From assembly GCF_001424185.1 (NCBI RefSeq), contig NZ_LMOM01000054.1, positions 749 through 64,748 on the forward strand: DNA of 64,000 nt, read 5' to 3'. A program made the position numbers and the translations under genes. The notes below the pieces were generated by a model. It searched no databases. It was given only the letters and a program-made list of their open reading frames with translations, and was not told the DNA's origin. Source of the stretch: Deinococcus sp. Leaf326 (lineage in GTDB: Bacteria > Deinococcota > Deinococci > Deinococcales > Deinococcaceae). Below, piece after piece: positions 25,411-34,276 of the stretch. Positions within the stretch are counted from its first letter, which is position 1, and each line of letters begins with the position of its first letter.

Positions 25411-25448
25411 GGCCGGAAGGGACCCCCAGGGGCCTTGCCGGCCTTTTT
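25411..25448 (+). terminator. intrinsic terminator of uppP
   Basis: GGCCGGAAGG (25411-25420) pairs with CCTT-g-CCGGCC (25433-25443), one base bulged, followed by TTTTT (25444-25448). It separates uppP from the RNase gene. Confidence 0.75.
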
Positions 25449-25484
25449 CATGCCGGGGCCGGGCCGCGCGCCTAGACTGGGGGC

Positions 25485-25987
25485 GTGACCTTCAAGCGCA
25501 CCCTGCTGCCCCTGCTGCTGGCCGCCGGCCTGCTCGCCGGGTGCGATTCGCCCGGTCAGGCCCAGACGAGTCAGGCTCAGACGAGTCAGACCCAGACCAG
25601 CTCGCCACGAACCAGCCAGACCCAGCCCGGTCCGGTCCGGAACACTCAGACCTCTGCGCCGCGTCAGACCTCTGGCGCCGCCCGCGATCCCGAGAGTGGG
25701 CTGGCGTGGGTGGCGGTGAGTGCCCTGCCCCGCGAGGGTCAGACGCTGCTGGAGACGGTGGCGCGCGGCGGTCCCTTCCGCTACAGCAGGGACGGCGTGA
25801 CCTTCGGCAACCGCGAGGGCGTCTTGCCCCGGCAGACGCGGGGTTACTACCGCGAATACACGGTCCGCACCCCTGGCGAGAGCGACCGGGGCACGCGGCG
25901 CATCGTGTGCGGCGGCCAGCCCGAAACGAGCACCGCCGAGTGCTACTACACCGCCGACCACTACGCCTCGTTCCGCAGGATCCGGCC

Positions 25988-25991
<4 letters not shown>
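25485..25991 (+). CDS. lipoprotein guanyl-specific RNase (N1/Sa family)
   Basis: This 168-aa protein has a lipoprotein signal (LLAAGLLAGC, Cys about 20), then a Gln/Thr/Ser-rich linker with repeated QTSQ units to about 65, then an RNase Sa/barnase-like domain. Catalytic residues seem present: Glu in YYREYTV, Arg pair in RGTRRIV, His near the end in ADHYASF, with Cys in IVCGG and AECYY for a disulfide. It would cleave RNA after G outside the membrane. TAGACT (25473-25478) lies 6 nt before GTG: leaderless. Its stop overlaps the barstar start (ATGA), so enzyme and inhibitor are made together. Confidence 0.88.
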
Positions 25992-26386
<395 letters not shown>

Positions 26387-26449
26387 GCAGGGGCGCGTGG
26401 CCGGAGGTCCCGGCGCCCGCCTCTCCCGCCTTGCTATGCTCCGGAGCGC

Positions 26450-27457
26450 ATGAACGCGCGCTACATCCTGGGCATCGACACCTCCTGCGACGACACGGGC
26501 GTCGGCATCGTGGAACTTCTGCCCGGCGGCGGGGTGCAGGTCCGGGCCAACCGGGTCTGGTCGCAGACCGTCCATGCCCAGTACGGCGGCGTGATGCCCG
26601 AACTCGCCAGCCGCGAACATGTCGAGCGTATTGACACCGTACTGGAAGGCGCCCTGGACGACGCGGGCCTCACGTTGGGCGATCTGCACGCGGTCGCGGC
26701 GACCTCCGGCCCCGGCCTGGTGGGCGCGCTGCTCGTCGGGCTGATGTACGGCAAGGGGCTGGCGCAGGCACTCGGGGTGCCCTTCTACGCCGCGCATCAC
26801 CTCGAAGGCCACATCTTCGCGGCCGCCGCCGAGGCAGAGTTGGTTGCTCCCTACCTCGCGCTCGTCGTCTCGGGTGGGCACACCCACCTGTTCGACGTGG
26901 CCGCGCCGGGTGACTACTGGCTGGTGGGCGCCACGCGCGACGACGCGGCGGGCGAGGCTTTTGACAAGGTCGCGCGGCTCGCGGGGCTGGGGTACCCCGG
27001 CGGCCCTGCCATCGGCGAGGCGGCCCTGCGCGGCGACCCGGACGCGGTGCCTTTCAAGCCGCCGCTGCGGGGTCAGAGCGGGTTCGACTTCAGCTTCAGC
27101 GGTCTCAAGACGGCCGCCCTGCTCGCGCACCGCGCCGGCGCGAAGCCTGACGACCTCGCCGCGAGTTTCCAGCAGGCGGCCGTGCGCACCCTGGTCGAGA
27201 CGACCGTGCGCGCCGCTCACGCGACGGACCGCCCGACGGTCGTCGTGTCGGGGGGTGTGGCGGCCAACCGCGCGCTGCGGGAGGCCTTCGGCCGCACCGG
27301 CCTGCGCGTGGTGTTTCCGGGGCCGGGGCTGAACACCGACAACGGGGCCATGATTGCCCTGTCGGGGGCCGCCGCCATCACGGCCGGCCGCGAGCCCAGT
27401 CCGCTGAGCGTCGGCGCCGAGGCCTATGCGCCGCTGGCGACCCCTCCGGCCCTCTGA
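26450..27457 (+). CDS. tsaD: tRNA N6-adenosine threonylcarbamoyltransferase TsaD
   Basis: This 335-aa protein transfers the threonylcarbamoyl group to A37 of tRNAs that read ANN codons, together with TsaB/E. ASKHA-fold signatures are complete: GIDTSCDDTGVGIV, VPFYAAHHLEGH with the metal His pair, VVSGGHTHL, GEAFDKVARLAGLGYPGGP, SGGVAANRALR and the metal Asp in NTDNGAMIA. Length is standard. TATGCT (26435-26440) lies 9 nt before ATG. It is a single gene. Confidence 0.96.
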   Translation: MNARYILGIDTSCDDTGVGIVELLPGGGVQVRANRVWSQTVHAQYGGVMPELASREHVERIDTVLEGALDDAGLTLGDLHAVAATSGPGLVGALLVGLMYGKGLAQALGVPFYAAHHLEGHIFAAAAEAELVAPYLALVVSGGHTHLFDVAAPGDYWLVGATRDDAAGEAFDKVARLAGLGYPGGPAIGEAALRGDPDAVPFKPPLRGQSGFDFSFSGLKTAALLAHRAGAKPDDLAASFQQAAVRTLVETTVRAAHATDRPTVVVSGGVAANRALREAFGRTGLRVVFPGPGLNTDNGAMIALSGAAAITAGREPSPLSVGAEAYAPLATPPAL

Positions 27458-27691
27458 CCGGCGGCACGCGGCGCGGCCGGAGCGAAGGGGGAAGGGCCAG
27501 AAGCGGGACGGAGACGCGCGCCGTGCGCTCTCCACCAGCTCCTCGGAGGTGAGCGCCTTCATATGGGCCTGATTCGGCCCAGCCACGCTGAACCGGGTGC
27601 AGGGTCATCTGAGGTGACCGGGAACCCGGCCGCCTCGTAGGCTGAGTGCTGTTCCGGGCCGACCCTGGCCTGTCCCTCTGGAGGACGGTTC

Positions 27692-28717
27692 TTGACGACA
27701 CTCACTTCCCGCCCGCGCCGCAACCGCGTCCTGATCTGGGTGGCCCTGGCGGCCATCGTGGCGCTCTCGGCCTGGATCAATCTGCCGACCTTCGGCCGGG
27801 TGTTCTCGCGCAGCGCCGTGCGGGTCGCCACGCTGCCCGCCGCCGGACCCCTCGTCGGGGCCGGGCAGCGCCTGCTCCTGCTCTCGCCCCATCCCGATGA
27901 CGAGTCGCTGTGCTGCGGCGGCATCCTGCAACAGGCCCGCGCGGCGGGGGGGCAGGTGTACGTCGCCTGGATCACGCCCGGCGACGGTTTCGAACTCGAC
28001 GGCGTGCTCACCGAACACGCCCTGCGCCCCCGCGGCGCGAGCATGAGGAATCTGGGCCAGCAGCGCCTGGCCGAGGCGCGGGCGGCGGCGGGCGTGCTGG
28101 GAATCCCGGCCGACCATACCTTCATGCTCGGCTACCCCGACGGCGGGTTGCTGCGGCTGTACACCACCAACTACGTCACGCCCTACACCTCGGTGCATAC
28201 CGGGGCCTCGGCCGTGTACGTGCGCGGCGCCCTGACGCCCGGCGCGCCCTATACCGGACAGGCCCTGGAGGCTGACCTGCGGCGGGTCCTCGACCGCGTG
28301 AAGCCGGACGTGGTGCTGGTGCCCGCGCCGCAGGACTTCCACACCGATCACCACACCCTGTCGTACATCGCCCTGCGCCTGATGGCTGAGCGGGGCCAGA
28401 GTGACCGCCTGCGCTTCTGGGTCATTCACGGCGGGCTGGAGTGGCCGCTGCCCAAGGGGCTGCATCCCGGCCTGCCTCTTACGGTGCCGCCCCTGGCGAC
28501 CCGGCTCCCCTGGGAACGCGTGGACCTGACCCCCCAGGAGGAGGAGGTCAAGCGGCGCGCCATGGATGCCCACCGCAGCCAGACCCGCATCCTCGGGCGC
28601 TTCATGCACGCTTTCGTGCGCGGCAACGAACTGGTTTCGCCCCAACCTCTGCCCGGCCCGGCGGGCGAGGCCGCCGCCACCGAGCCGCCGGGCCCGGACT
28701 TCTCACCCGTCCCCTGA
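27692..28717 (+). CDS. PIG-L family deacetylase
   Basis: This 341-aa protein has an N-terminal membrane anchor (VLIWVALAAIVALSAWINL) and an LmbE/PIG-L zinc domain facing outside: LLLSPHPDDESLCCGGIL is the zinc and catalytic motif, and DFHTDHHTLSYIAL carries the third zinc ligand. The family removes acetyl groups from GlcNAc-containing lipids, thiols (BshB type) or antibiotics; the anchor suggests a cell-envelope substrate. TTG 27692 is chosen because GGAGG (27680-27684) precedes it by 7 nt. The 234 bp before it contain a TAGGCT box near 27636 and no gene. Confidence 0.85.
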   Translation: MTTLTSRPRRNRVLIWVALAAIVALSAWINLPTFGRVFSRSAVRVATLPAAGPLVGAGQRLLLLSPHPDDESLCCGGILQQARAAGGQVYVAWITPGDGFELDGVLTEHALRPRGASMRNLGQQRLAEARAAAGVLGIPADHTFMLGYPDGGLLRLYTTNYVTPYTSVHTGASAVYVRGALTPGAPYTGQALEADLRRVLDRVKPDVVLVPAPQDFHTDHHTLSYIALRLMAERGQSDRLRFWVIHGGLEWPLPKGLHPGLPLTVPPLATRLPWERVDLTPQEEEVKRRAMDAHRSQTRILGRFMHAFVRGNELVSPQPLPGPAGEAAATEPPGPDFSPVP

Positions 28718-28747
28718 GCGGGGGCGCCCATGGACGGGGCAAAGGCG

Positions 28748-28785
28748 AAGGGGGCGCAGGACCGTACAGGGTCCTGCGCCCCCTT
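28748..28785. terminator. bidirectional terminator hairpin
   Basis: A 16-bp perfect stem, 28748-28763 with 28770-28785, has a six-base loop. It carries AA at the left and TT at the right, so either direction gives a short T run. It sits between the convergent deacetylase and DUF4384 genes. Confidence 0.85.
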
Positions 28786-28799
28786 TGGAGCGGGTGGGC

Positions 28800-29684
28800 T
28801 CAGCGGCGCTCGATCTCAACCGCGAAACGTCCGCCGCGCTGCTTGACTTCCAGGCGGGCCGTGTCGCGGCCCCGGCGCCAGTCGCTGCGGATCTCGTTGC
28901 CCTTCTGGCGGATGTTCACGAGCTGGTAACCCTGTGAGCGCAGCTGGGCGGCGTAGGTCTCGTGGACCTGGGCCAGCGAGTCGCTGCGCTGGAACTCGTA
29001 GTTCCAGTTGCGGTCATTGAGCCAGGGCAGGCTGGGCTGCGTAGGGACGGGGCGTACCGGGGCCGGACGCACGGGCTGCACCGGCACCGGCCGCACGGGG
29101 GTGGCGACGGCCGGCTGGGCCACGTTGTAGTAGGCCGTGTCCGAGGTCCAGCTTTCCTGGGGCACCGGGTTGACCACGATGCTCAGCGCCTGGGCGAGCT
29201 GCTGCTGGCCCTGCACGTTCACGGTGGCGAAGCTGTTCTGGCCCGACTTGAAGGTGGCGATCTGGTCGAGGTTCAGTGGAGTGCGGCTGGCGACCGCCAG
29301 GACCTTGTTCAGGCCGTAGGGCGCGGCGATGTCGAAAGTGAAGCCGTCCTGGGCGTCGGGGAAGACCTTGGTCGTGTTGGCCTTCAGGAAGTTGGCGCCG
29401 CCCGCATAGCGGTTGGGCAGGATCAGATCCACCTGACCCTGGGGGTCCACGTTGAACAGGTACACGTAGGCATCCTGATTGACGCTGGTGTAGAGCCGGA
29501 TGCGCTCGCCGGGCACGTAGTTGGGGGTCTGGTTGCCGCTGCTGTCGCGGTCGGTCCACACGCGGACGTTCACGGCGGTCTGCACCGGATTGACGATGAT
29601 GCTCTGGGCACTGATGATCGGCGCGGCGCCGGCGGTGGCGGCCAGGGCCGCAGTGACGAGGGTCAGGGGCAGGAGCTTTTTCAT
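28800..29684 (-). CDS. secreted DUF4384-domain protein
   Basis: This 294-aa protein has a signal peptide at about 1-20 ([19 protein letters not shown]). A DUF4384 domain covers about 25-165: [36 protein letters not shown] is followed by [13 protein letters not shown] and a Gly-Leu-Asn core. A Pro/Val/Arg linker with PVRPVP repeats (about 185-215) leads to a basic C-terminal domain rich in Arg and aromatic residues. DUF4384 occurs in envelope-associated proteins and some serine/threonine kinases; the function is unknown. A CATGCT -10-like box lies 6 nt before the ATG. Confidence 0.8.
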   Translation of the reverse strand: MKKLLPLTLVTAALAATAGAAPIISAQSIIVNPVQTAVNVRVWTDRDSSGNQTPNYVPGERIRLYTSVNQDAYVYLFNVDPQGQVDLILPNRYAGGANFLKANTTKVFPDAQDGFTFDIAAPYGLNKVLAVASRTPLNLDQIATFKSGQNSFATVNVQGQQQLAQALSIVVNPVPQESWTSDTAYYNVAQPAVATPVRPVPVQPVRPAPVRPVPTQPSLPWLNDRNWNYEFQRSDSLAQVHETYAAQLRSQGYQLVNIRQKGNEIRSDWRRGRDTARLEVKQRGGRFAVEIERR

Positions 29685-29813
29685 GGCCGTAGCATGACGC
29701 CCGCGCTTGACCTGGGCCTGACGCTTCGGCTCAGGCACTGTAGGCCTTTTCTCATTTCACCGTCAGGCGGCGCGCCGTTTTCGAATGACCCGCCGAACGG
29801 TAGACTGCGCGGC

Positions 29814-30392
29814 GTGAAGGGACGTGTCGCCGGCAAGGGGTCCGGGTGGGGAATGCGGGGCCTGAGCGCGGCGCTGCTGCTGGGCAGCCTGACGGCCGCT
29901 CTGGCCGGCGGCCTGGCGCAGACGCCGCAGGGGCGCCCGCCGGCCCCGGCGGCCGCCGCCGTATCCCGTCCCGCGCCCACCCTGACCCTGGGCACCGGAG
30001 CCTCGCAGCGGGTCCTGGGCCTGGCGCAGCTCCGGGCTCTGCCCAGCGTGACCTACGAGGTCCGGCACCCCCAGCTCGGGCGTAGCTTCGTCTACCGGGG
30101 GGCGACGCTGCGCGACCTGGCCGTGGCCGGCGGTTTCGGCGGGCAGGACCTGCGGCTCTACGCCAGCAACGGGTACCTCACCCTGATCCGGGCCAGGGAC
30201 TACCTGAAGTCACCCATCATGGTGGCCTACGAGGCCGACGGACACGCCATCACGGTGCTCGACAAGGGGCCCCTCACAGTCGTGCTGCCTCCCGAGCCGG
30301 CGCGCTACCGGACCCCGGCCTACACGACGGCCTGGGTCTGGTATGTCAACCGCGTGACTCCGGCCCCGCCCGGGCCCCAGGGCGGCAAGTGA
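29814..30392 (+). CDS. exported SUOX-fold (molybdopterin-domain-like) protein
   Basis: This 192-aa protein has a signal sequence (LSAALLLGSLTAALAGGLA), a Pro/Ala linker, then a domain from about 65: LGLAQLRALPSVTYEVRHP, FVYRGATLRDLAVAGGFGG, LYASNGYLTLIRARDYLKSP and a WVWYVNRV end. This matches small sulfite-oxidase-fold domains; the Mo-binding Cys is absent, so a ligand-binding rather than redox role is likely. TAGACT (29801-29806) lies 7 nt before GTG 29814, which decides the start; ATG 29853 is the alternative. The histidine kinase gene follows after 13 bp, so this may be its periplasmic partner. Confidence 0.75.
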   Translation: MKGRVAGKGSGWGMRGLSAALLLGSLTAALAGGLAQTPQGRPPAPAAAAVSRPAPTLTLGTGASQRVLGLAQLRALPSVTYEVRHPQLGRSFVYRGATLRDLAVAGGFGGQDLRLYASNGYLTLIRARDYLKSPIMVAYEADGHAITVLDKGPLTVVLPPEPARYRTPAYTTAWVWYVNRVTPAPPGPQGGK

Positions 30393-30405
30393 CCCGCCGC
30401 CGCCC

Positions 30406-31689
30406 GTGAGTCGCGCTAAGCCCGGTCAGGACAGCGCGGCTGGCCGGGCTTCTGGGCCGCGCGTGTTCGCGGCGCCCAGGCAGCTGCTGCGGTTCCGGGT
30501 GTCGCGCGAGGCGCTGCTGCGCGAGGCGCTGCTCGCCGCGCTGCCGCTCATGCTCACGGCCGCGCTGCTGGTGCTCGTCAGTCTGCCGTCCTTCCGGCCC
30601 GAACGGTTCGGGGCGCGCCAGTGGACCTATCCCTATCAGGGGTTGGCGCAGGACGTGCAGGCCTACCAGGTGGCGCGGCTGCAACCCGGCCTGAGTCCCG
30701 GCGAGCGCGACGACATCCGCGACCGGGCGCTGTCGAGTTCGGCCAACCAGGACCAGTTCCGGCTCCTGGATTCGGTGCAAAGTTTCGGCGAAGCGCGGCT
30801 GGCCCACGTGGACGCCCTGCTGCGGCGGGGAACCGACGCGGCGGTGGCGGCGGCGGCCACCGAGGCCATCGGGCTCAACGTGCAGGCGACCATGTACGCG
30901 TCGTCACTGAGCACCCAGAACGTCCAAGTGGTCACGGTGTTGCGTCAGGCCCTGATCTGGACGGCCGTCCTGACAGGACTGCTCAGCGTACTGCTCATCG
31001 TGCGGGCCCTGTGGCTGTGGCAGCAGGAACGCGACCGCCTCGCCGCCCGCGAGGCCCGGCAGCGCGAGGCCCTGCGGCTCGCCAGCCACGAACTGCGCCG
31101 GCCCCTGCAACAGCTGCTGCTCGCCACCGACCTGCTGCGTCAGGCGGGCACGGTCGCCGAGCGCCAGCAGCTGCTGGCCCTGGTCGAGGACAGCGTGACC
31201 CAGCTCGCCAGCCGCGCCGACCTGACCCGGCTCAACGAGCTGTACCTGGACGTGAACCTGCAACTCGCCCCGCGCGACCTGGGCCCGCTGCTGCGCGCCT
31301 TCGCCGGCATACGGGTGGCGGTCGAGGTGCCGCCTGCACCGCTGACCTGGCTAGTGGACGCCAACCGCCTGCGCCAGACGGTCGAGAATCTCGTCGAAAA
31401 TGCCCTGAAGTACACCGACGGGCCGGTCGAGGTATCGCTGCGCTCTGTGGAGGGCCGCCCGCAGATCCTGGTGCGTGACCACGGAGAGGGCATGAGCCCC
31501 GAGATGCGTGCGCGGGCCTTCCTGGCCTACGAGCGCGGTCCCCAGGGCCTGATCAATGGTGACGGTCTGGGCCTGTCGCTGGTGAGGCGCTATGCCCGGG
31601 CCCACGGCGGCGACGTGACCCTCGAAGACGCGGAGGGCGGCGGGACCCTCGCGCGCCTGACCCTGGGGATTCCCCCGACTCCCTTCTGA
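30406..31689 (+). CDS. membrane sensor histidine kinase (orphan)
   Basis: The 427-aa protein has two membrane spans (about 42-62 and 180-203) flanking a helical extracytoplasmic domain of 115 residues. The phosphorylation site reads ASHELRRPLQQL, where most kinases have SHELRTPL, then the N box NLVENALKY, G1 VRDHGEGMS and G2 GDGLGLSLV. The enzyme should autophosphorylate on His and pass phosphate to a response regulator, but none is encoded nearby. It starts at GTG 30406, 13 bp after the SUOX-fold gene, presumably as one operon. Confidence 0.88.
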   Translation: MSRAKPGQDSAAGRASGPRVFAAPRQLLRFRVSREALLREALLAALPLMLTAALLVLVSLPSFRPERFGARQWTYPYQGLAQDVQAYQVARLQPGLSPGERDDIRDRALSSSANQDQFRLLDSVQSFGEARLAHVDALLRRGTDAAVAAAATEAIGLNVQATMYASSLSTQNVQVVTVLRQALIWTAVLTGLLSVLLIVRALWLWQQERDRLAAREARQREALRLASHELRRPLQQLLLATDLLRQAGTVAERQQLLALVEDSVTQLASRADLTRLNELYLDVNLQLAPRDLGPLLRAFAGIRVAVEVPPAPLTWLVDANRLRQTVENLVENALKYTDGPVEVSLRSVEGRPQILVRDHGEGMSPEMRARAFLAYERGPQGLINGDGLGLSLVRRYARAHGGDVTLEDAEGGGTLARLTLGIPPTPF

Positions 31690-31734
31690 GCTTGCAGGTC
31701 CACTTGAGAGCCGTACCGGTGCAGCGCCGGCCTC

Positions 31735-31770
31735 AGTCCAGGTGTCAGTCGCAGTAGTCCAGGTGTCAGT
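31735..31770. repeat. 15-bp direct repeat at end of sigma gene
   Basis: AGTCCAGGTGTCAGT occurs at 31735-31749 and again at 31756-31770, a 21-bp period. The second copy includes the sigma-factor stop codon. It is probably a slippage duplication; no function is evident. Confidence 0.8.
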
Positions 31771-32386
31771 GCAGGTCGTTCACGTCCGAGAGCAGGTCGG
31801 CGAGCTGTTCCTTGGCCCGGAAGACGCGGCTCTTGGCCGTGCCGGTCGCCACCCCCTGAATGCGGGCGATCTCCTCATAGGGCAGGTCCTCGACGAAGCG
31901 CAGCACCACGGCCTCGCGGTACTCGTCCGGCAGGCGCATCAGCGCGCGCTGCACGCGGTCCTGGGCCTGCTCGCTCTCGGCGGCCTGGACGGGCGTGCGC
32001 GCGGCGCTGGGCACCTCGAAGCCGATGTCCTCGCGCGCCTCCTCCAGCGAAAAACGCTGAAGCTGCTTGCGGCGGTGCGACTCGATCTGGGTGTTGCGCG
32101 CCACCTGATACAGCCAGGGCAGCACCCGCTCGCCGGGCCGGAAGGTCTGAATCGAGCGCCACGCACGGTAGAACACCTCCTGGGTCAGGTCCAGCGCGTC
32201 CTCGCTGTTGCCTTCCAGGCGGTAGAGGTAGCCGTACATGCGGCCCTCGTAGGCGGTGATGAACGCGTGCCACGCTGCCTCGTCGCCGGCCGCCAGCTGC
32301 CCATGTGCCTCGGCGTTCAGCACGTCGGCGACCGGCGCAGCGGCACCGGGATCAGGAGGAGAGGGGAGGCCTGTCGGGATATCCAC
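31766..32386 (-). CDS. ECF-type sigma-70 family RNA polymerase sigma factor
   Basis: This 206-aa protein has region 2 at about 45-110 (GRMYGYLYRLEGNSEDALDLTQEVFYRAWRS, then a WLYQVARN segment) and region 4 at about 145-200 (LMRLPDEYREAVVLRFVEDLPYEEIARIQGV, with SRVFRAKEQL as recognition helix). It directs polymerase to a set of stress or envelope promoters. GTG 32386 has AGGCAGGA before it and TATGTT (32396-32401) 9 nt upstream. No anti-sigma gene is adjacent; it is convergent with the histidine kinase gene. Confidence 0.9.
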   Translation of the reverse strand: MDIPTGLPSPPDPGAAAPVADVLNAEAHGQLAAGDEAAWHAFITAYEGRMYGYLYRLEGNSEDALDLTQEVFYRAWRSIQTFRPGERVLPWLYQVARNTQIESHRRKQLQRFSLEEAREDIGFEVPSAARTPVQAAESEQAQDRVQRALMRLPDEYREAVVLRFVEDLPYEEIARIQGVATGTAKSRVFRAKEQLADLLSDVNDLH

Positions 32387-32489
32387 GTCCTGCCTAACAT
32401 ACCGTCCGCAGCCGGGGGCAGCGGGGCAAACGTGGCACAGGGCACGAAGCGCCCGCCGCCGCCGGGGCTCCCCGGAGTAGCATGCGGCC

Positions 32490-32831
32490 GTGACGGGTCC
32501 CGCCGCGCCTTCCTCTCTCGCCGTGCCCCTGCAGGCCGCGCTGCCCGACCTGAGTCTGGGCGCCGTGCTGGGACTGGCCTGCGGACTGGCGCTGCGGGTC
32601 GCCGCCCGGGCGCTGCTCGTCAGTGTGGGGCTGCTGTTCATCGCCGTGCAGCTGCTGGCCTGGGCCGGGATCGTCACGGTGGACTGGCTGCGCCTCGAAA
32701 TGCTGTCCGGGCCGTGGTTCCGGGCTGCCCCGGAAGTGTGGCGGGAACTGCTGCATGTGCTCACCGACCGCCTGCCGTTCGCGGGGGCCTTCGGGGTAGG
32801 TCTGTTGGTGGGGTTGCGGCTGCGGCGGTAG
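32490..32831 (+). CDS. FUN14-family membrane protein
   Basis: This 113-aa protein matches the FUN14 family: LSLGAVLGLACGLALRVAARALL, LLFIAVQLLAWAGIVTVDWLRLE and a C-terminal LPFAGAFGVGLLVGLRLRR. It has three hydrophobic segments. The bacterial role is unknown; eukaryotic relatives act in mitochondrial quality control. TAGCAT (32478-32483) lies 6 nt before GTG, a leaderless start. Confidence 0.85.
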   Translation: MTGPAAPSSLAVPLQAALPDLSLGAVLGLACGLALRVAARALLVSVGLLFIAVQLLAWAGIVTVDWLRLEMLSGPWFRAAPEVWRELLHVLTDRLPFAGAFGVGLLVGLRLRR

Positions 32832-32848
32832 GAGACAGAACCAGGGAA

Positions 32849-32879
32849 GGGGGAAGTGGGCAGAGGCCCCACTTCCCCC
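32849..32879. terminator. bidirectional hairpin between convergent genes
   Basis: GGGGGAAGTGGG (32849-32860) pairs perfectly with CCCACTTCCCCC (32868-32879) around a seven-base loop. It lies between the FUN14 and zinc-protease genes. There is no strong T run. Confidence 0.7.
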
Positions 32880-32897
32880 CTCCAGCGTCCGGCCGAC

Positions 32898-33581
32898 TCA
32901 GTCGTTGTTGCGGGCGATGCTCAGCACGTTCAGGAGCTGGGCGAGCGCCATCGCGAAACCGGCGACATAGGTCAGGGCGGCGGCGGTCAGCACGCCCTGG
33001 GCGCCCTTCTGGCCCTCGCCGCCGCCGCTTAGACCCCGGCCGTTCAGGTAGGCCAGCGCACGGCGACTGGCGTCGAACTCGACCGGCAGGGTCACGAGGT
33101 GAAAGACGAGGGCGGCGCCGAACAGCACCACGCCCAGCCACAGCAGGCCGCTGAACTGCAACACGGCCCCCAGCATGACCATGAACGGCGCGAGGTTCAT
33201 GCCCAGGCTCAGCGGTACGGCCATCTTGCCGCGCAGCACGAGCGCGGGCATCCGCACCTTGTCCTGCACGGCGTGGCCGACCTCGTGGGCCGCGATGGCC
33301 ATCGCGGCGACGCTCGGCACCCCGTACACGCCTTCCGACAGGTTCACGGTCTTGCGCAGCGGGTCGTAGTGGTCCGACAGGTTGCCCGGTACGGCGTTGA
33401 CCGGCACATGGCTCAGGCCGTTCTCGTCGAGCATCCGGCGCGCCACCTCGGCGCCCGTCAGGTTCTGGGCGTTGCGCACCCCACTCCACTTACGGTACGA
33501 GCGGGTCAGGGCCGCCTGAATGAGCATCGAGGCGACGAAGATCAGCAGGATCAGTGGGGTATAGGGACCGAAAATATCCAT
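32898..33581 (-). CDS. neutral zinc metallopeptidase, membrane (YugP-like)
   Basis: This 227-aa protein has an N-terminal anchor (YTPLILLIFVASMLIQAAL), zinc motif HEVGH in AIAAHEVGHAVQDK, an acidic third-ligand region (PVEFDASRRAL) and two to three more membrane segments. It belongs to the putative neutral zinc metallopeptidase family (YugP); the substrate is unknown, probably membrane proteins. GGAGG lies 13 nt before the ATG behind a TAAGAT -10-like box. Confidence 0.88.
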   Translation of the reverse strand: MDIFGPYTPLILLIFVASMLIQAALTRSYRKWSGVRNAQNLTGAEVARRMLDENGLSHVPVNAVPGNLSDHYDPLRKTVNLSEGVYGVPSVAAMAIAAHEVGHAVQDKVRMPALVLRGKMAVPLSLGMNLAPFMVMLGAVLQFSGLLWLGVVLFGAALVFHLVTLPVEFDASRRALAYLNGRGLSGGGEGQKGAQGVLTAAALTYVAGFAMALAQLLNVLSIARNND

Positions 33582-33749
33582 GGCAGTCGAGAAACCTCCA
33601 GCTATATCTTAGCGGAGGAGACTCAGGTTCCATGAGGCAGCGAGCAAAAGGTGTTTATGGACGTCCGGCCTGCGGACCTGACGCTGCCGCCTACCGAGCA
33701 CCGGAACAACCCCTGCTCGGGACAGGGGAAGCAGAACGTGAAGCGCTGT

Positions 33750-34064
33750 TCAGGTGTCGGTGCGGTAGGCGAAGACCATCAGGCACAGGGCGGTGCGTTC
33801 TTCGGTCACGGGCGCGGCGGGCGCCGGCGTGCCCGGAACGGCGGCCGGGTCGAGCTTGACGAAGGCCGGTTGCACAGTCAGGTCGAGGTGATTGCCGGCA
33901 AGGTAGCCGCGCGCGATGGCGATGGCCTTGACGGCCTGATTCACGGCGGCCGGGCCGATGGCCTGGACCTCGACCTGGCCCTGACTGCGTAGCAACGCCG
34001 CGATGGCCCCCGCGACCGCATTGGGGCGGGACTGGCCGGAAACGCGCAGTTGTTCGGGCGACAA
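33750..34064 (-). CDS. spoVS: SpoVS-like protein
   Basis: This 104-aa protein shows LRVSGQSRPNAVAGAIAALLRSQGQVEVQAIGPAAVNQAVKAI, the family core (Alba-like fold, nucleic-acid binding), then IARGYLAGNHLDLTVQPAFV. It adds a short Pro/Ala tail that the roughly 86-aa Bacillus protein lacks. In Bacillus SpoVS affects sporulation and septation; Deinococcus does not sporulate, so it has another role here. TTG 34064 follows AGGAG by 10 nt; the promoter (TAGACT near 34127) leaves a 60-nt leader. The 168 bp on its left hold no gene. Confidence 0.9.
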   Translation of the reverse strand: MSPEQLRVSGQSRPNAVAGAIAALLRSQGQVEVQAIGPAAVNQAVKAIAIARGYLAGNHLDLTVQPAFVKLDPAAVPGTPAPAAPVTEERTALCLMVFAYRTDT

Positions 34065-34276
34065 GGGTCTGGTTCTCCTCCGCTGAGACGGGGGCCGCAC
34101 CTGGGGCGGGGCCGCTTTCAGCAGTTCAGTCTAAGCGGCGCGGCGACCCGGCGGCAACGACGCCCCCGGCGACTGCCCCTGACCTGGCGCTGACACGCTG
34201 GAGTCGCCGCCCACCACTGTCCTGACCATGGCCTGAAGTTCCTCTGAAACCGCAGTGACACGGAGAGGGCAATGTG

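Noticed and set aside
27458..27691. Minus-strand N-terminus (KALTSEELVESARR) that could be a gene remnant
   Set aside because: The frame soon becomes Arg/Gly-rich antisense of tsaD and lacks a promoter or homology.
33582..33749. Possible small gene between the zinc protease and SpoVS genes
   Set aside because: The short ATG frame near 33650 has no -10 box at leaderless distance, no ribosome site and no family match.
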